The translations under genes were made by a program, and so were the position numbers. The notes below the pieces were generated by a model, which had not been told where the DNA came from, ran no database searches, and saw only the letters and a program-made list of their open reading frames with translations. DNA of 64,000 bases. Source: Lachnospiraceae bacterium. Lineage in GTDB: Bacteria; Bacillota; Clostridia; Lachnospirales; Lachnospiraceae. Each line of letters starts with the position of its first letter. Positions within the stretch are counted from its first letter, which is position 1. Positions 21,080-30,486 of the stretch are shown piece after piece. The DNA lies in NCBI GenBank assembly GCA_902363665.1, contig CABJAW010000016.1, positions 36,249 to 100,248 of the forward strand. The letters run 5' to 3'.

Positions 21080-21108
21080 TTGAAATATTGAGAGGAATGT
21101 GGTAGAAT
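21080..21108 (+). promoter_or_regulatory. Predicted carAB promoter
   Basis: TTGAAA (21080-21085), 17-bp spacer, TAGAAT (21103-21108), ~50 nt before carA. No PyrR attenuator or riboswitch fold is visible in this short leader. Confidence 0.65.
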
Positions 21109-21157
21109 CGTTACAATTTGAGCAAAAATACTGCTGAGAAAGGACTACGGTGATAGT

Positions 21158-22231
21158 ATGAAAGCATTTCTGATACTGGAAGACGGTACAGTATTTACCG
21201 GTCAGAGCATCGGTGCCCAGCGGGAGGTGATCAGTGAGATCGTTTTTAATACCTCGATGACAGGATATCTTGAGGTACTGACTGACCCGTCTTATGCCGG
21301 ACAGGCAGTTGTTATGACGTATCCGCTGATTGGTAATTACGGTATTTGTTATGAGGATATGGAATCCGACAGACCATGGCCGGATGCATTTATCGTCCGT
21401 GAGTTATCCCGCATTCCAAGTAACTTCCGTTCGGAAGATACAATTCAGAACTTCTTATTAAAATATGATATTCCCGGTATCTCCGGCATTGACACAAGAG
21501 CACTCACAAAGATTCTCCGTGAAAAGGGTACCATGAACGGCTGCATTACAACGGATGAACATTATCAGATCGATGAAATTATCCCGAAACTGAAAGCGTA
21601 TACAACCGGCAAGGTGGTAGAGAAAGTTACCTGCAAAGAAAAATACGTATTAAACGGCGATGGACCGAAAGTTGCACTGTTGGATCTTGGCGCAAAGCGC
21701 AACATTGCACGCAGCTTAAATGAGCGTGGCTGTGAAGTGACCGTTTATCCGGCACTTACTTCTGCGAAGGAGATCCTTGATGCGGATCCGGATGGAATCA
21801 TGCTTTCCAACGGACCTGGAGACCCGAAAGAGTGTACCTCTATAATAGAAGAAATCAAAAAGCTGTACCAGTCAGATGTGCCGATTTTTGCGATCTGTCT
21901 TGGACATCAGCTGATGGCGCTGGCAAACGGTGCGGATACGTACAAAATGAAGTACGGTCATCGCGGCGGCAATCATCCGGTGCGTGATCTGGAGACGGGA
22001 CGCGTTTATATTTCCTCCCAGAACCATGGCTATGTGGTAGATACCGATACGCTGGACCCGTCCGTGGCAGTTCCGGCATTTGAAAATGTCAACGATGGAA
22101 CGAATGAAGGACTGGCTTATACGGGAAAGAATATTTTCACCGTACAGTATCACCCGGAAGCATGCCCGGGACCGCGGGATTCCGCGTATCTGTTTGACCG
22201 TTTCATGAAGATGATGGAGGGAAATAAATAA
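21158..22231 (+). CDS. carA: Carbamoyl-phosphate synthase small subunit
   Basis: 357 aa. An N-terminal CPSase small-chain domain (FNTSMTGYLEVLTDPSYAGQ) is followed by a class I glutamine amidotransferase domain. The nucleophile Cys lies in FAICLGHQ and the His/Glu pair in VQYHPEA. It supplies ammonia to CarB through an internal tunnel for arginine and pyrimidine synthesis. The ATG follows a GTGATAGT leader without a strong Shine-Dalgarno sequence other than AAAGGA. Its stop overlaps the carB start by one base. Confidence 0.97.
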   Translation: MKAFLILEDGTVFTGQSIGAQREVISEIVFNTSMTGYLEVLTDPSYAGQAVVMTYPLIGNYGICYEDMESDRPWPDAFIVRELSRIPSNFRSEDTIQNFLLKYDIPGISGIDTRALTKILREKGTMNGCITTDEHYQIDEIIPKLKAYTTGKVVEKVTCKEKYVLNGDGPKVALLDLGAKRNIARSLNERGCEVTVYPALTSAKEILDADPDGIMLSNGPGDPKECTSIIEEIKKLYQSDVPIFAICLGHQLMALANGADTYKMKYGHRGGNHPVRDLETGRVYISSQNHGYVVDTDTLDPSVAVPAFENVNDGTNEGLAYTGKNIFTVQYHPEACPGPRDSAYLFDRFMKMMEGNK

Positions 22232-25200
22232 TGCCGAAGAATCCAGATATTAAGAAGGTACTTATGATTGGTTCCGGTCCGATTATCATCGGCCAGGCAG
22301 CAGAGTTCGATTATGCGGGCACACAGGCCTGCCGTTCCCTGAAAGAGGAGGGGATCGAGGTTGTATTGCTGAATTCCAACCCGGCAACCATCATGACGGA
22401 TAAGGATATTGCTGATAAGGTTTATATCGAGCCGCTGACCGTTGAGGTAGTGGAGCAGCTGATCTTAAAGGAGCAGCCGGACAGTGTGCTTCCGACGCTG
22501 GGAGGACAGGCCGGACTGAACCTTGCGATGGAACTGGAAGAACGCGGCTTTTTAAAAGAGCATAACGTCCGCCTGATCGGTACGACGGCTGAGACGATCA
22601 AGAAAGCGGAGGATCGTCAGGAATTTAAAGATACCATGGAAAAGATCGGGGAGCCGGTAGCGGCATCCAAAGTGGTACACACCGTTCCGGAAGGCGTGGA
22701 GTTTACGCAGACGATCGGTTATCCCGTAGTGCTTCGCCCGGCTTATACGCTTGGCGGAAGCGGCGGCGGAATCGCACACAATTACCAGGAACTGGTAGAG
22801 ATCCTGGAAAACGGCCTGCGCCTCTCGCGTGTCGGAGAGGTACTGGTAGAGCGCTGCATCGCCGGATGGAAAGAGATCGAGTATGAAGTAATGCGTGACT
22901 CGGCAGGCAACGTAATCACAGTCTGCAACATGGAGAACATCGACCCGGTTGGTGTGCATACGGGTGACAGTATCGTAGTAGCTCCGTCCCAGACGCTGGG
23001 TGATAAAGAGTACCAGATGCTGCGTACCTCCGCACTGAATATCATCAGTGAGCTGAAGATTACCGGAGGCTGCAACGTACAGTTTGCCTTAAATCCGGAC
23101 AGCTTTGAGTACTGTGTGATCGAAGTAAATCCGCGTGTCAGCCGTTCTTCGGCGCTGGCTTCCAAGGCGACCGGTTATCCGATTGCAAAGGTAGCGGCAA
23201 AGATCGCGCTTGGCTATACGCTGGATGAGATCAAAAATGCAATCACAGGAAAGACGTATGCAAGCTTTGAACCGATGCTGGACTACTGTGTGGTTAAAAT
23301 GCCGAGACTTCCGTTTGATAAGTTTATCAGCGCGAGCCGTAAGCTGACGACCCAGATGAAGGCAACCGGCGAGGTTATGAGTATTGCAAACAACTTCGAG
23401 GGCGGCCTGATGAAGGCAATCCGTTCTCTGGAGCAGCATGTGGACTGTCTGCTTTCCTATGATTTCTCAAATCTGGATGAGGATGGCCTGATGCGTCAGC
23501 TGGAAGTGGTCGATGACCGCCGGATCTGGGTGATCGCAGAAGCGCTGCGCCGCGGTATTTCTTATGAGACGATCCATGCAATTACAAAGATTGATGTATG
23601 GTTTATTGATAAACTTGCCATTCTCGTGGAGATGGAGCAGGCGCTGCAGACGCAGCCGCTGACCGTCGATCTTTTAAGAGAGGCAAAACGGATCGAATTC
23701 CCGGACAACGTCATTGCACGTCTGACCGGAAAGACAGAAGATGAGATCAAAAAGATGCGCTACGACAACGGTATCGTAGCTGCCTATAAGATGGTTGATA
23801 CGTGTGCAGCGGAATTTGCGGCTGAAACACCGTATTATTACTCCGTATTCGGAAGTGAAAATGAGGCGGTGGAGACAAGCGGAAAGAAGAAAGTGCTTGT
23901 GCTTGGTTCCGGCCCGATCCGTATCGGTCAGGGTATCGAGTTTGACTTCTGTTCCGTACACTGCACCTGGGCGTTTGCAAAAGAAGGCTATGAGACAATT
24001 ATCGTAAACAACAACCCGGAGACGGTCAGCACGGACTTCGATATCGCAGATAAACTGTATTTTGAACCGCTGACACCGGAAGATGTGGAAAATATCGTAA
24101 ATCTGGAGCATCCGGACGGAGCAGTCGTACAGTTTGGCGGTCAGACGGCGATCAAGCTGACGGAGTCTCTGATGAAGATGGGTGTGCCGATCCTCGGTAC
24201 TTCCGCAGAAAATGTAGACCGCGCAGAGGACAGAGAGCTGTTTGATGAAGTGCTGGAGAAATGCAGCATTCCGCGTCCATCGGGTCATACCGTATTTACG
24301 GCAGAGGAAGCAAAAGAAGCAGCACATGAGCTTGGATATCCGGTACTTGTCCGCCCGTCTTACGTACTTGGCGGCCAGGGTATGCAGATCGCGATCAACG
24401 ATGAAGACGTAGATGCATTTATCGGTATCATCAACCGGATTGCACAGGAGCATCCGATCCTTGTTGACAAATATCTGGTTGGAAAAGAGATCGAGGTAGA
24501 TGCAGTATGCGATGGCACCGACGTGCTGATCCCGGGTATCATGGAGCATATCGAGCGCGCCGGCATCCATTCCGGAGACAGTATCTCCGTATATCCGGCA
24601 CAGAGCATTTCTGCAAAGATCAAGCGTGTCATTGAGGATTACACCAGAAAGCTGGCAAAAGAGCTTCATGTCATCGGACTGATCAATATTCAGTTTATCG
24701 TAAGCAACGATGAGGTATACGTAATCGAAGTAAATCCGCGTTCCAGCCGTACCGTGCCGTATATCAGCAAGGTAACCGGTATCCCGATCGTTCCGCTTGC
24801 AACGAAGGTCATCCTTGGTCATACAATCCGTGAGCTTGGCTATGAGCCGGGTCTGCAGCCGGAGGCAGATTACTTTGCGATCAAGATGCCGGTATTCTCC
24901 TTCGAGAAGATCCGCGGCGCAGATATCAGCCTTGGACCGGAGATGAAATCCACCGGAGAGTGCCTTGGTATCGCGAAGACGTTTGATGAAGCACTTTACA
25001 AGGCATTTCTGGGCGCAGGCATCAATCTGCCGAAGCACAAAAATATGATCATTACTGTAAAAGATTCCGATAAGCTTGATGTGATCGATATTGCAAGAAG
25101 ATTTGAGGCGATTGGCTACCGTATTTTCTCGACAAGAGGAACGGCACGTGCCCTTCAGGAACATGGCGTGCACGCACGTATGATCAATAAGATTGAGGGA

Positions 25201-25437
25201 GAATCGCCGAACCTGATGGATCTGATTCTTGGTCATGAGATCGATCTCGTCATTGATACTCCATCCCAGGGTGTGGAGCATGCAAAAGACGGATTCCTGA
25301 TCCGACGCAATGCGATCGAGACAGGTGTCAACGTACTGACCGCACTCGATACGGCACAGGCGCTGATCACGAGTCTGGAAAATAATAACATCAATAAATT
25401 ATCTCTGATCGATATCGCGACGGTAGCGTCACGGTAA
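22231..25437 (+). CDS. carB: Carbamoyl-phosphate synthase large subunit
   Basis: 1068 aa, full length. Two homologous ATP-grasp halves are visible: GSGPIIIGQAAEFDYAGTQA near the start and GSGPIRIGQGIEFDFCSVHC at about residue 555. A C-terminal MGS-like allosteric domain carries a TRGTARAL segment. The first half makes carboxyphosphate and carbamate, and the second phosphorylates carbamate. It is encoded with carA by a TAATG overlap. The usual neighbours (pyr or arg genes) are absent, so the pathway served cannot be assigned from context. Confidence 0.98.
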   Translation: MPKNPDIKKVLMIGSGPIIIGQAAEFDYAGTQACRSLKEEGIEVVLLNSNPATIMTDKDIADKVYIEPLTVEVVEQLILKEQPDSVLPTLGGQAGLNLAMELEERGFLKEHNVRLIGTTAETIKKAEDRQEFKDTMEKIGEPVAASKVVHTVPEGVEFTQTIGYPVVLRPAYTLGGSGGGIAHNYQELVEILENGLRLSRVGEVLVERCIAGWKEIEYEVMRDSAGNVITVCNMENIDPVGVHTGDSIVVAPSQTLGDKEYQMLRTSALNIISELKITGGCNVQFALNPDSFEYCVIEVNPRVSRSSALASKATGYPIAKVAAKIALGYTLDEIKNAITGKTYASFEPMLDYCVVKMPRLPFDKFISASRKLTTQMKATGEVMSIANNFEGGLMKAIRSLEQHVDCLLSYDFSNLDEDGLMRQLEVVDDRRIWVIAEALRRGISYETIHAITKIDVWFIDKLAILVEMEQALQTQPLTVDLLREAKRIEFPDNVIARLTGKTEDEIKKMRYDNGIVAAYKMVDTCAAEFAAETPYYYSVFGSENEAVETSGKKKVLVLGSGPIRIGQGIEFDFCSVHCTWAFAKEGYETIIVNNNPETVSTDFDIADKLYFEPLTPEDVENIVNLEHPDGAVVQFGGQTAIKLTESLMKMGVPILGTSAENVDRAEDRELFDEVLEKCSIPRPSGHTVFTAEEAKEAAHELGYPVLVRPSYVLGGQGMQIAINDEDVDAFIGIINRIAQEHPILVDKYLVGKEIEVDAVCDGTDVLIPGIMEHIERAGIHSGDSISVYPAQSISAKIKRVIEDYTRKLAKELHVIGLINIQFIVSNDEVYVIEVNPRSSRTVPYISKVTGIPIVPLATKVILGHTIRELGYEPGLQPEADYFAIKMPVFSFEKIRGADISLGPEMKSTGECLGIAKTFDEALYKAFLGAGINLPKHKNMIITVKDSDKLDVIDIARRFEAIGYRIFSTRGTARALQEHGVHARMINKIEGESPNLMDLILGHEIDLVIDTPSQGVEHAKDGFLIRRNAIETGVNVLTALDTAQALITSLENNNINKLSLIDIATVASR

Positions 25438-25449
25438 GCAGAGAAAACG

Positions 25450-25485
25450 AAAGGGGCTGCGCCTTGAGGTGCGGCTCCTTTTCTC
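25450..25485 (+). terminator. carAB terminator
   Basis: Stem AAAGGGGCTGCGCC / GGTGCGGCTCCTTT, including G-T pairs, with a short loop and TTTTCTC tail. Confidence 0.8.
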
Positions 25486-25698
25486 ATGGAAGCCGGATGA
25501 TTTCGCAGGAAGGCTGCAGACAGTCTACCTTGTGAACGATCCGCTGCCGCATGAGCCTTACGGACATTTCACAGAAAATTTGCAGACTCGGACTTGAAAA
25601 AAGGAGAAAAGAGAAGTACACTGTGCAGTGGAGCGCAGAAGCAGCGAAAGCGGCGGATAGGATGTTTATGTCAGCCACTGAAAACGGAGGAAAATGAA

Positions 25699-26307
25699 AT
25701 GCGTAAAAAATCACATATATCACTTGCAGGCTACCTGATTGGGGAACTGGAATCAGAACAGCTGGACCGGCACAAAAAGGCGTTTTATTTCGGCTCGATC
25801 CTGCCGGACCTGACACCGAAAATGTTTGCCGTACCGCATGAGTTTCAGACTTCTTACCGCGAACTGCAGGAAAAAGTTCTCGGTCTCATTGCCTATGTCC
25901 AGACCGGTGAGGGAAAAGAACGTGTGGTGTGGAGGCGGCTTGGTGTTGTCATGCACTATCTGGCAGATTATTTTACTTTTCCGCATAATACGGTGTTTGA
26001 CGGAAATCTCAAGGATCACTGTCTGTATGAACGCGACATGAAGCATGCGATGCGTGCTTATATCCATACGGGGGATGCGAGAAACATTTTTCAGGCACAG
26101 CGGATGCGCAAGGGGCAGATCACAGATGTTGCACAGCTCTTTGACTATATCGAGAAAACGCATCAGACGTATCTTGGTGCGGTACACAATGTGGCAGATG
26201 ACTGCCGCTGGATCGTGGAGATGTGCTCCTGGGCACTGATCGGACTGGTGAATATTATCTGTAAGGCAGATGAGAGGCTGCGTCCGCTTGCATGGCAGTG
26301 CGCGTGA
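25699..26307 (+). CDS. Zinc-dependent phospholipase C-like protein
   Basis: 202 aa from the ATG at 25699, behind CGGAGGAAAATGAA. All-helical, with histidines placed as in the PF00882 zinc-dependent phospholipase C family: H5 in KKSHISLAGYL, the FGSILPDLTP segment, and HYLADYFTFPHN. These residues probably bind metal. Many bacteria carry short, non-secreted homologues of unknown substrate; no signal peptide is present here. It has its own terminator downstream. Function beyond a metal-binding hydrolase fold is uncertain. Confidence 0.75.
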   Translation: MRKKSHISLAGYLIGELESEQLDRHKKAFYFGSILPDLTPKMFAVPHEFQTSYRELQEKVLGLIAYVQTGEGKERVVWRRLGVVMHYLADYFTFPHNTVFDGNLKDHCLYERDMKHAMRAYIHTGDARNIFQAQRMRKGQITDVAQLFDYIEKTHQTYLGAVHNVADDCRWIVEMCSWALIGLVNIICKADERLRPLAWQCA

Positions 26308-26368
26308 GAAAAAGAATCTCTGAAATAAAAATAACCGAAAGAGAAAACGGCAGAAATAACAGAAAAGA

Positions 26369-26405
26369 AGGACAGATTCGATGAAAAGGAATCTGTTCTT
26401 TTTAT
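26369..26405 (+). terminator. Terminator after the phospholipase-like gene
   Basis: GGACAGATTC pairs with GAATCTGTTC around a short loop, followed by TTTTTATTT. Confidence 0.85.
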
Positions 26406-26463
26406 TTCTCACGAAGTAAAGAAAGTATTGCTGCCTGTTTGCAGGAATTTGACAGAAAAAGCA

Positions 26464-26492
26464 TTGTATTGTTTATTATAATCTGATATGAT
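26464..26492 (+). promoter_or_regulatory. Predicted promoter of the SPFH/zinc-ribbon/TPM operon
   Basis: TTGTAT (26464-26469), 17-bp spacer, TATGAT (26487-26492). A second TATAAT at 26477-26482 has no good -35. The gene begins 43 nt later. Confidence 0.5.
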
Positions 26493-26535
26493 GAGGACAG
26501 AATGACATATAATAAAATGATGGAGGGTCAGATAT

Positions 26536-27882
26536 ATGGGATTAATAAAAGCATTGATGGGGGCTGCCGGAGGCACAATGGCGGATCAGTGGAAAGAGTA
26601 TTTTTACTGTGAGGCGATGGACGCGGATACGCTGGTTATGAAGGGGCAGAAACGTACGTCGCGCCGTTCTTCCAACCACTCGGGCAGCGATAATATCATC
26701 ACGGACGGTTCCGGAATCGCAGTGGCGGACGGCCAGTGCATGATCATTGTGGAGAATGGAAAAGTTGCGGAAGTCTGTGCAGAGCCGGGCGAGTATACAT
26801 ATGACAACAGTGCGGCACCGAGTATTTTCGGCGGAAGCCTCGGAGAAGGGCTGAAAAAGACGTTTGCCGAGATCGGAAAACGTTTTTCCTACGGAGGCCA
26901 GGCAGCGGGCGACCAGAGAGTTTACTACATTAACACGAAAGAAATTCTCGGAAACAAGTATGGAACAGCGACACCGGTTCCGTTCCGTGTGGTAGACCGG
27001 AATATCGGACTGGATGTCGATATTTCAATTCGCTGTAATGGCGAGTATTCGTACTGCATCGTAGATCCGATTCTGTTTTATACGAATGTGTGCGGCAATG
27101 TTTCAGATGTTTATGAGCGTTCGAACCTTGACAGCATGCTGAAAAGTGAGCTGCTTACGGCGCTGCAGCCGGCATTTGCAAGAATTTCGGATATGGGCGT
27201 GCGCTACAGTGCACTGCCGGGTCATACACTGGAACTGGCGGATGCATTGAATGAGGTACTCTCAAGAAAATGGAAAGAGACGAGAGGAATCGTCATTGCT
27301 TCTGTCGGAGTGAATTCCGTATCTGCATCTAAAGAAGATGAGGATATGATCAAACAGCTGCAGAAGAGTGCGGTTATGCGTGATCCGACGATGGCGGCTG
27401 CACAGCTGGTGGGCGCACAGAGCGACGCGATGCGTGCGGCAGCTTCCAATTCAAATGGTGCGATGATGGGATTTATGGGCATGAACATGGCATCGCAGGC
27501 CGGCGGCATGAATGCACAGGATCTGTATGCGATGGGCGCCCACCAGCAGGCAGCACGTCAGGCGCAGCAGGCGGCGCAGCCGGAAAAAGCAGTATCCTCT
27601 GCTGCACCGGAGGGCAACTGGAAATGCAGCTGCGGCGCAGTGAACACCGGAAAGTTCTGTGTGGAATGCGGTGCGAAAAAGCCGGAGGAGGGCTGGATCT
27701 GTCCGTCCTGCGGGGCATCAAACAAAGGAAAATTCTGCATGGAGTGCGGCGCAAAGCGGCCGGCCGGAGCACCGATTTACCAGTGCGACAAATGCGGCTG
27801 GAAGCCGAAGGATCCGGCGCATCCGCCAAAATTCTGCCCGGAGTGCGGTGATCCGTTCGATGAAAACGACCAGGTGAACTGA
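26536..27882 (+). CDS. SPFH-domain protein with C-terminal zinc ribbons (YdjI-like)
   Basis: 448 aa. Residues 1 to ~300 form an SPFH/virion-core-type domain (VMKGQKRTSR, PVPFRVVDRNIGLDVDISIRC, RGIVIASVGVNSV). A Met/Gly/Gln/Ala-rich linker follows, then three zinc-ribbon modules near the end (CSCG..CVECG, CPSCG..CMECG, CDKCG..CPECG). In Bacillus, YdjI belongs to the ydjFGHI operon linked to envelope stress and PspA-like proteins. The two following genes match YdjG- and YdjH-type proteins, supporting a membrane-associated complex. Role here is inference from that synteny. Confidence 0.87.
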   Translation: MGLIKALMGAAGGTMADQWKEYFYCEAMDADTLVMKGQKRTSRRSSNHSGSDNIITDGSGIAVADGQCMIIVENGKVAEVCAEPGEYTYDNSAAPSIFGGSLGEGLKKTFAEIGKRFSYGGQAAGDQRVYYINTKEILGNKYGTATPVPFRVVDRNIGLDVDISIRCNGEYSYCIVDPILFYTNVCGNVSDVYERSNLDSMLKSELLTALQPAFARISDMGVRYSALPGHTLELADALNEVLSRKWKETRGIVIASVGVNSVSASKEDEDMIKQLQKSAVMRDPTMAAAQLVGAQSDAMRAAASNSNGAMMGFMGMNMASQAGGMNAQDLYAMGAHQQAARQAQQAAQPEKAVSSAAPEGNWKCSCGAVNTGKFCVECGAKKPEEGWICPSCGASNKGKFCMECGAKRPAGAPIYQCDKCGWKPKDPAHPPKFCPECGDPFDENDQVN

Positions 27883-27915
27883 TAGAGCCAAAGAGGAGAT
27901 ATGACAGAGTCTGGT

Positions 27916-27970
27916 CCGGTCTGCGAATATCCGCTTTACAACGTCTGCTTCCATGAAAACTGCAGACCGG
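27916..27970 (+). repeat. Partial dispersed repeat (copy D) within an intergenic hairpin
   Basis: Positions 27922-27936 read TGCGAATATCCGCTT, the right half of the dispersed palindrome. It is set inside a larger stem, CCGGTCTGC (27916-27924) pairing with GCAGACCGG (27962-27970), just before the next gene's ribosome-binding site. Confidence 0.6.
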
Positions 27971-27986
27971 ATGAAAGGAGAATGGA

Positions 27987-29066
27987 ATGAGCGATATTCT
28001 GGAATACAAATGCCCGTGCTGCGGCGGTGCGATTGAGTTCAACAGCCGCCTCCAGAAAATGAAGTGTCCGTACTGCGACACGGAGTTTGAACTGGATACA
28101 TTGAAACAGTTTGAGGAAGAAGATAAAAAAGAGGCAAAGGATCCACAGTGGGATGCTGACAATGTAGCGCAGAGCAACGAGCAGATTGGTGATGACGGTA
28201 CATTTAAGACATATGTCTGCGATTCCTGCGGCGGCGAGATCATTACGGATGACAGTACAGCAGCAACGAGCTGTCCGTACTGCGGCAACCCGGTAGTTGT
28301 GCCGAAGCAGTTTGAAGGAATGCTGAAGCCGGATTTGATTATTCCGTTCAAGCTGGATAAGAAGCAGGCAGAGCAGAAGCTGAAAGAGCATCTGAAAGGA
28401 AAGATTCTGCTGCCAAGGCTGTTCCGAAGCGAAAACCGGATTAAGGAAGTGAAGGGGATTTACGTTCCGTTCTGGCTCTACAGCAGTGATGCGGATGCGG
28501 AAATTCAGTGCCGCGCGACAAAGGTGCGTACCTGGAGGACCAGTGATTATGAGTATACAGAGACTTCCCATTTTCTGGTAAGCCGCGGCGGGCAGATCGC
28601 ATTTGATAATGTACCGGCAGATGGTTCCAGAAAAATGACTGATGAACTGATGGAGTCCATCGAGCCGTATCAGTATGAGGCAGCTGTCCCGTTTGAAAAA
28701 GCATATCTGGCCGGTTATCTGGCAGATAAATATGATGTGAGTTCGGAAGAGTGTGCGGAGCGTGCCAATAAGCGGATGCAGGAGAGCACCGTTCGCTCGT
28801 TTATGGATACGATCAGCGGTTATACAACGTGTCTGCCGGAAAAAACGGATATTCGTCTGCGCAAGGGAAAGATTTCTTATGCCCTGCTGCCGGTCTGGGT
28901 GCTGAGCACGAAATATAAGGATGAGATTTATACGTTTGCGATGAATGGCCAGACAGGAAAATTCGTTGGAAATCTTCCGATGGACAATGGAACCGTATGG
29001 AAAATTTTTGGCGGGGTATTTGCTGCGGTGTTTATTCTGGTGTTTGGTCTGACATGGCTGTTCTGA
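27987..29066 (+). CDS. Double zinc-ribbon protein with C-terminal membrane helix (YdjG-like)
   Basis: 359 aa. Two TFIIB-type zinc ribbons at the N-terminus: CPCCGG..CPYCD (about residues 9-31) and CDSCGG..CPYCG (about 74-96). A globular domain follows (IIPFKLDKKQAEQKLKEHLK, YVPFWLYS). The C-terminal ~22 residues are hydrophobic and probably a membrane anchor. Bacillus YdjG has the same zinc-ribbon start and sits between the SPFH and TPM genes or beside them. Ribosome-binding site GAAAGGAGAATGGA. It likely works with its neighbours at the membrane; the biochemical role is unknown. Confidence 0.85.
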   Translation: MSDILEYKCPCCGGAIEFNSRLQKMKCPYCDTEFELDTLKQFEEEDKKEAKDPQWDADNVAQSNEQIGDDGTFKTYVCDSCGGEIITDDSTAATSCPYCGNPVVVPKQFEGMLKPDLIIPFKLDKKQAEQKLKEHLKGKILLPRLFRSENRIKEVKGIYVPFWLYSSDADAEIQCRATKVRTWRTSDYEYTETSHFLVSRGGQIAFDNVPADGSRKMTDELMESIEPYQYEAAVPFEKAYLAGYLADKYDVSSEECAERANKRMQESTVRSFMDTISGYTTCLPEKTDIRLRKGKISYALLPVWVLSTKYKDEIYTFAMNGQTGKFVGNLPMDNGTVWKIFGGVFAAVFILVFGLTWLF

Positions 29067-29084
29067 AAAAAGGAGAAAACGGGA

Positions 29085-29882
29085 ATGAAAAAAATAAGAC
29101 ATTTGTTTCTTCTTCTTTTTCTGCTTCTGATGGTGGGAGTGCCGGTTTACGCAGAAAATCCGGATAAGGTGGTCGACAATGCAGACCTTTTGACTGACAA
29201 AGAAGAAGAAAAACTGGAAGCGCAGTTTACGGAGATTGCAGAAAAATACCAGTGTGATGTTGTTGTCGTTACAACGGATACCCTGGACGGTAAGTCGCCG
29301 ATGGATTATACGGACGACTACTATTATGAGCATGATTATGGATATGGCCCGGATATTGACGGTATCATGCTGATGGTCAGCATGGAGGACCGTGACTGGT
29401 GGATTGCGACAAGAGGAAGTGCGATTCAGACCTTTACAGACTACGGACTGGAGCGCCTGAAAGAGATGTTCCTGAGTGATTTGAGCGACGGAGAATATTA
29501 CAAGGCTTTCAAAACGTTCGGCACGACTGCGGAAGCTTTTATGGAAGAGGCCGAGTACGGCGAGCCGTATGATACGAACCATACCTATTCAGAACCGCTG
29601 CCCTTTTGGGTACATCTGGCAATTGCGGCGGTTGCAGCACTGATCGTGAGCGGGATTGTCATTACTGTGCTCAGCATCCAGCTGAAATCCGTTGCGCCCA
29701 AAGAGTCTGCACAGGATTACGTGCGCACAGGAAGCTTTCATCTGGCAAGAAGAAGCGATATTTTCCTGTACCGCACAGTAGATAAACAGAAAATTGAGCA
29801 TGAGAGTTCCTCTGGCGGAGGCAGTACGACACATACGACATCGGATGGCGGAACGGCCGGCGGTACCGGCGGAAAGTTTTGA
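29085..29882 (+). CDS. Secreted/membrane TPM-domain protein (YdjH/YgcG-like)
   Basis: 265 aa. A cleavable-type signal peptide (KKIRHLFLLLFLLLMVGV..VYA|EN) precedes a TPM_phosphatase domain (about residues 24-155) with the VVDNADLLTDKEEEKLE start and DIDGIMLMVSMEDRDWWI core. One transmembrane helix lies at about 165-190. The tail ends in a Ser/Gly-rich GTAGGTGGKF. TPM proteins are extracytoplasmic factors, some with acid phosphatase activity. It starts 19 nt after the preceding gene, so it belongs to the same operon as the SPFH and zinc-ribbon genes. Confidence 0.88.
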   Translation: MKKIRHLFLLLFLLLMVGVPVYAENPDKVVDNADLLTDKEEEKLEAQFTEIAEKYQCDVVVVTTDTLDGKSPMDYTDDYYYEHDYGYGPDIDGIMLMVSMEDRDWWIATRGSAIQTFTDYGLERLKEMFLSDLSDGEYYKAFKTFGTTAEAFMEEAEYGEPYDTNHTYSEPLPFWVHLAIAAVAALIVSGIVITVLSIQLKSVAPKESAQDYVRTGSFHLARRSDIFLYRTVDKQKIEHESSSGGGSTTHTTSDGGTAGGTGGKF

Positions 29883-29892
29883 CCGAATCAGC

Positions 29893-29915
29893 AAGCGGAT
29901 TGCGAATATCCGCTT
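29893..29915 (+). repeat. Dispersed palindromic repeat, copy E
   Basis: Perfect AAGCGGAT / ATCCGCTT palindrome with the TGCGAAT loop, 10 nt after the TPM gene stop and 25 nt before the XRE gene. A half-copy (GATCCGCTTTGG) also lies at 30425-30436, after the XRE gene. Confidence 0.9.
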
Positions 29916-29939
29916 TGCCCCAAACAGTGAAAGGAAACT

Positions 29940-30362
29940 ATGGAGAAAAAAACACCAACGGGTGAATTATATGAACTGCTCGAGACCTCCGGCGATTTTT
30001 GTGCAGTGGATAAATTGCTGGAAACAGAACCGATCACATTTACGCGATATCTGAAAGAACTGATGAAAACGTATCAGATAACCGGAACCGGACTGATGCG
30101 AAACAGTCTTCTGAGCAAATCTTATACTTACCAGGTGCTGGATGGGAGCAGACAGCCGGAGCGCAATGTAGTGCTTCGGCTTGCTTTTTCACTTGGATGT
30201 TCCCTGAAAGAGGTTCAGCACCTTCTGGCGCTCTCAAATAATGGAATACTTTATCCGAAAATCCGCAGGGATGCGGCGATTATTTTCGGAATCCGCCAGG
30301 GGTATTCGCTGGCAGAAGAGAATGAGTTTCTGGAGAAGATTGGCGAGCAGGGGCTTTTATAA
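29940..30362 (+). CDS. XRE-type helix-turn-helix regulator
   Basis: 140 aa. A short N-terminal region is followed by a lambda-repressor-like HTH at about residues 38-100: helix GTGLMRNSLLSKSYTYQVLDG, then RQPERNVVLRLAFSLGCSLKEVQHLL. No sensor domain is visible beyond it. It directly precedes a membrane protein kinase gene, and similar XRE-kinase pairs occur in Lachnospiraceae (recollection). It could be a phosphorylation target or a regulator of the pair; that is inference. Confidence 0.8.
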   Translation: MEKKTPTGELYELLETSGDFCAVDKLLETEPITFTRYLKELMKTYQITGTGLMRNSLLSKSYTYQVLDGSRQPERNVVLRLAFSLGCSLKEVQHLLALSNNGILYPKIRRDAAIIFGIRQGYSLAEENEFLEKIGEQGLL

Positions 30363-30486
30363 ATAAGAGAATAAAATTTGTGATCATTTTTATGTTCCTG
30401 CAAGTAACCAGGGCAGAGTGTGAAGATCCGCTTTGGCAGAATTTGCAAAAAAAGACAGTCAGGAGTCTGCAGGAGAAACGGGAAAA

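Noticed and set aside
23674..25281. 535-codon open frame on the minus strand opposite carB
   Set aside because: It is a shadow of carB codon bias; no ribosome-binding site, no family features, and carB is clearly real.
27936..29582. 548-codon minus-strand frame opposite the zinc-ribbon and TPM genes
   Set aside because: It spans two real genes and their gap, is basic and low in complexity, and has no recognisable domain.
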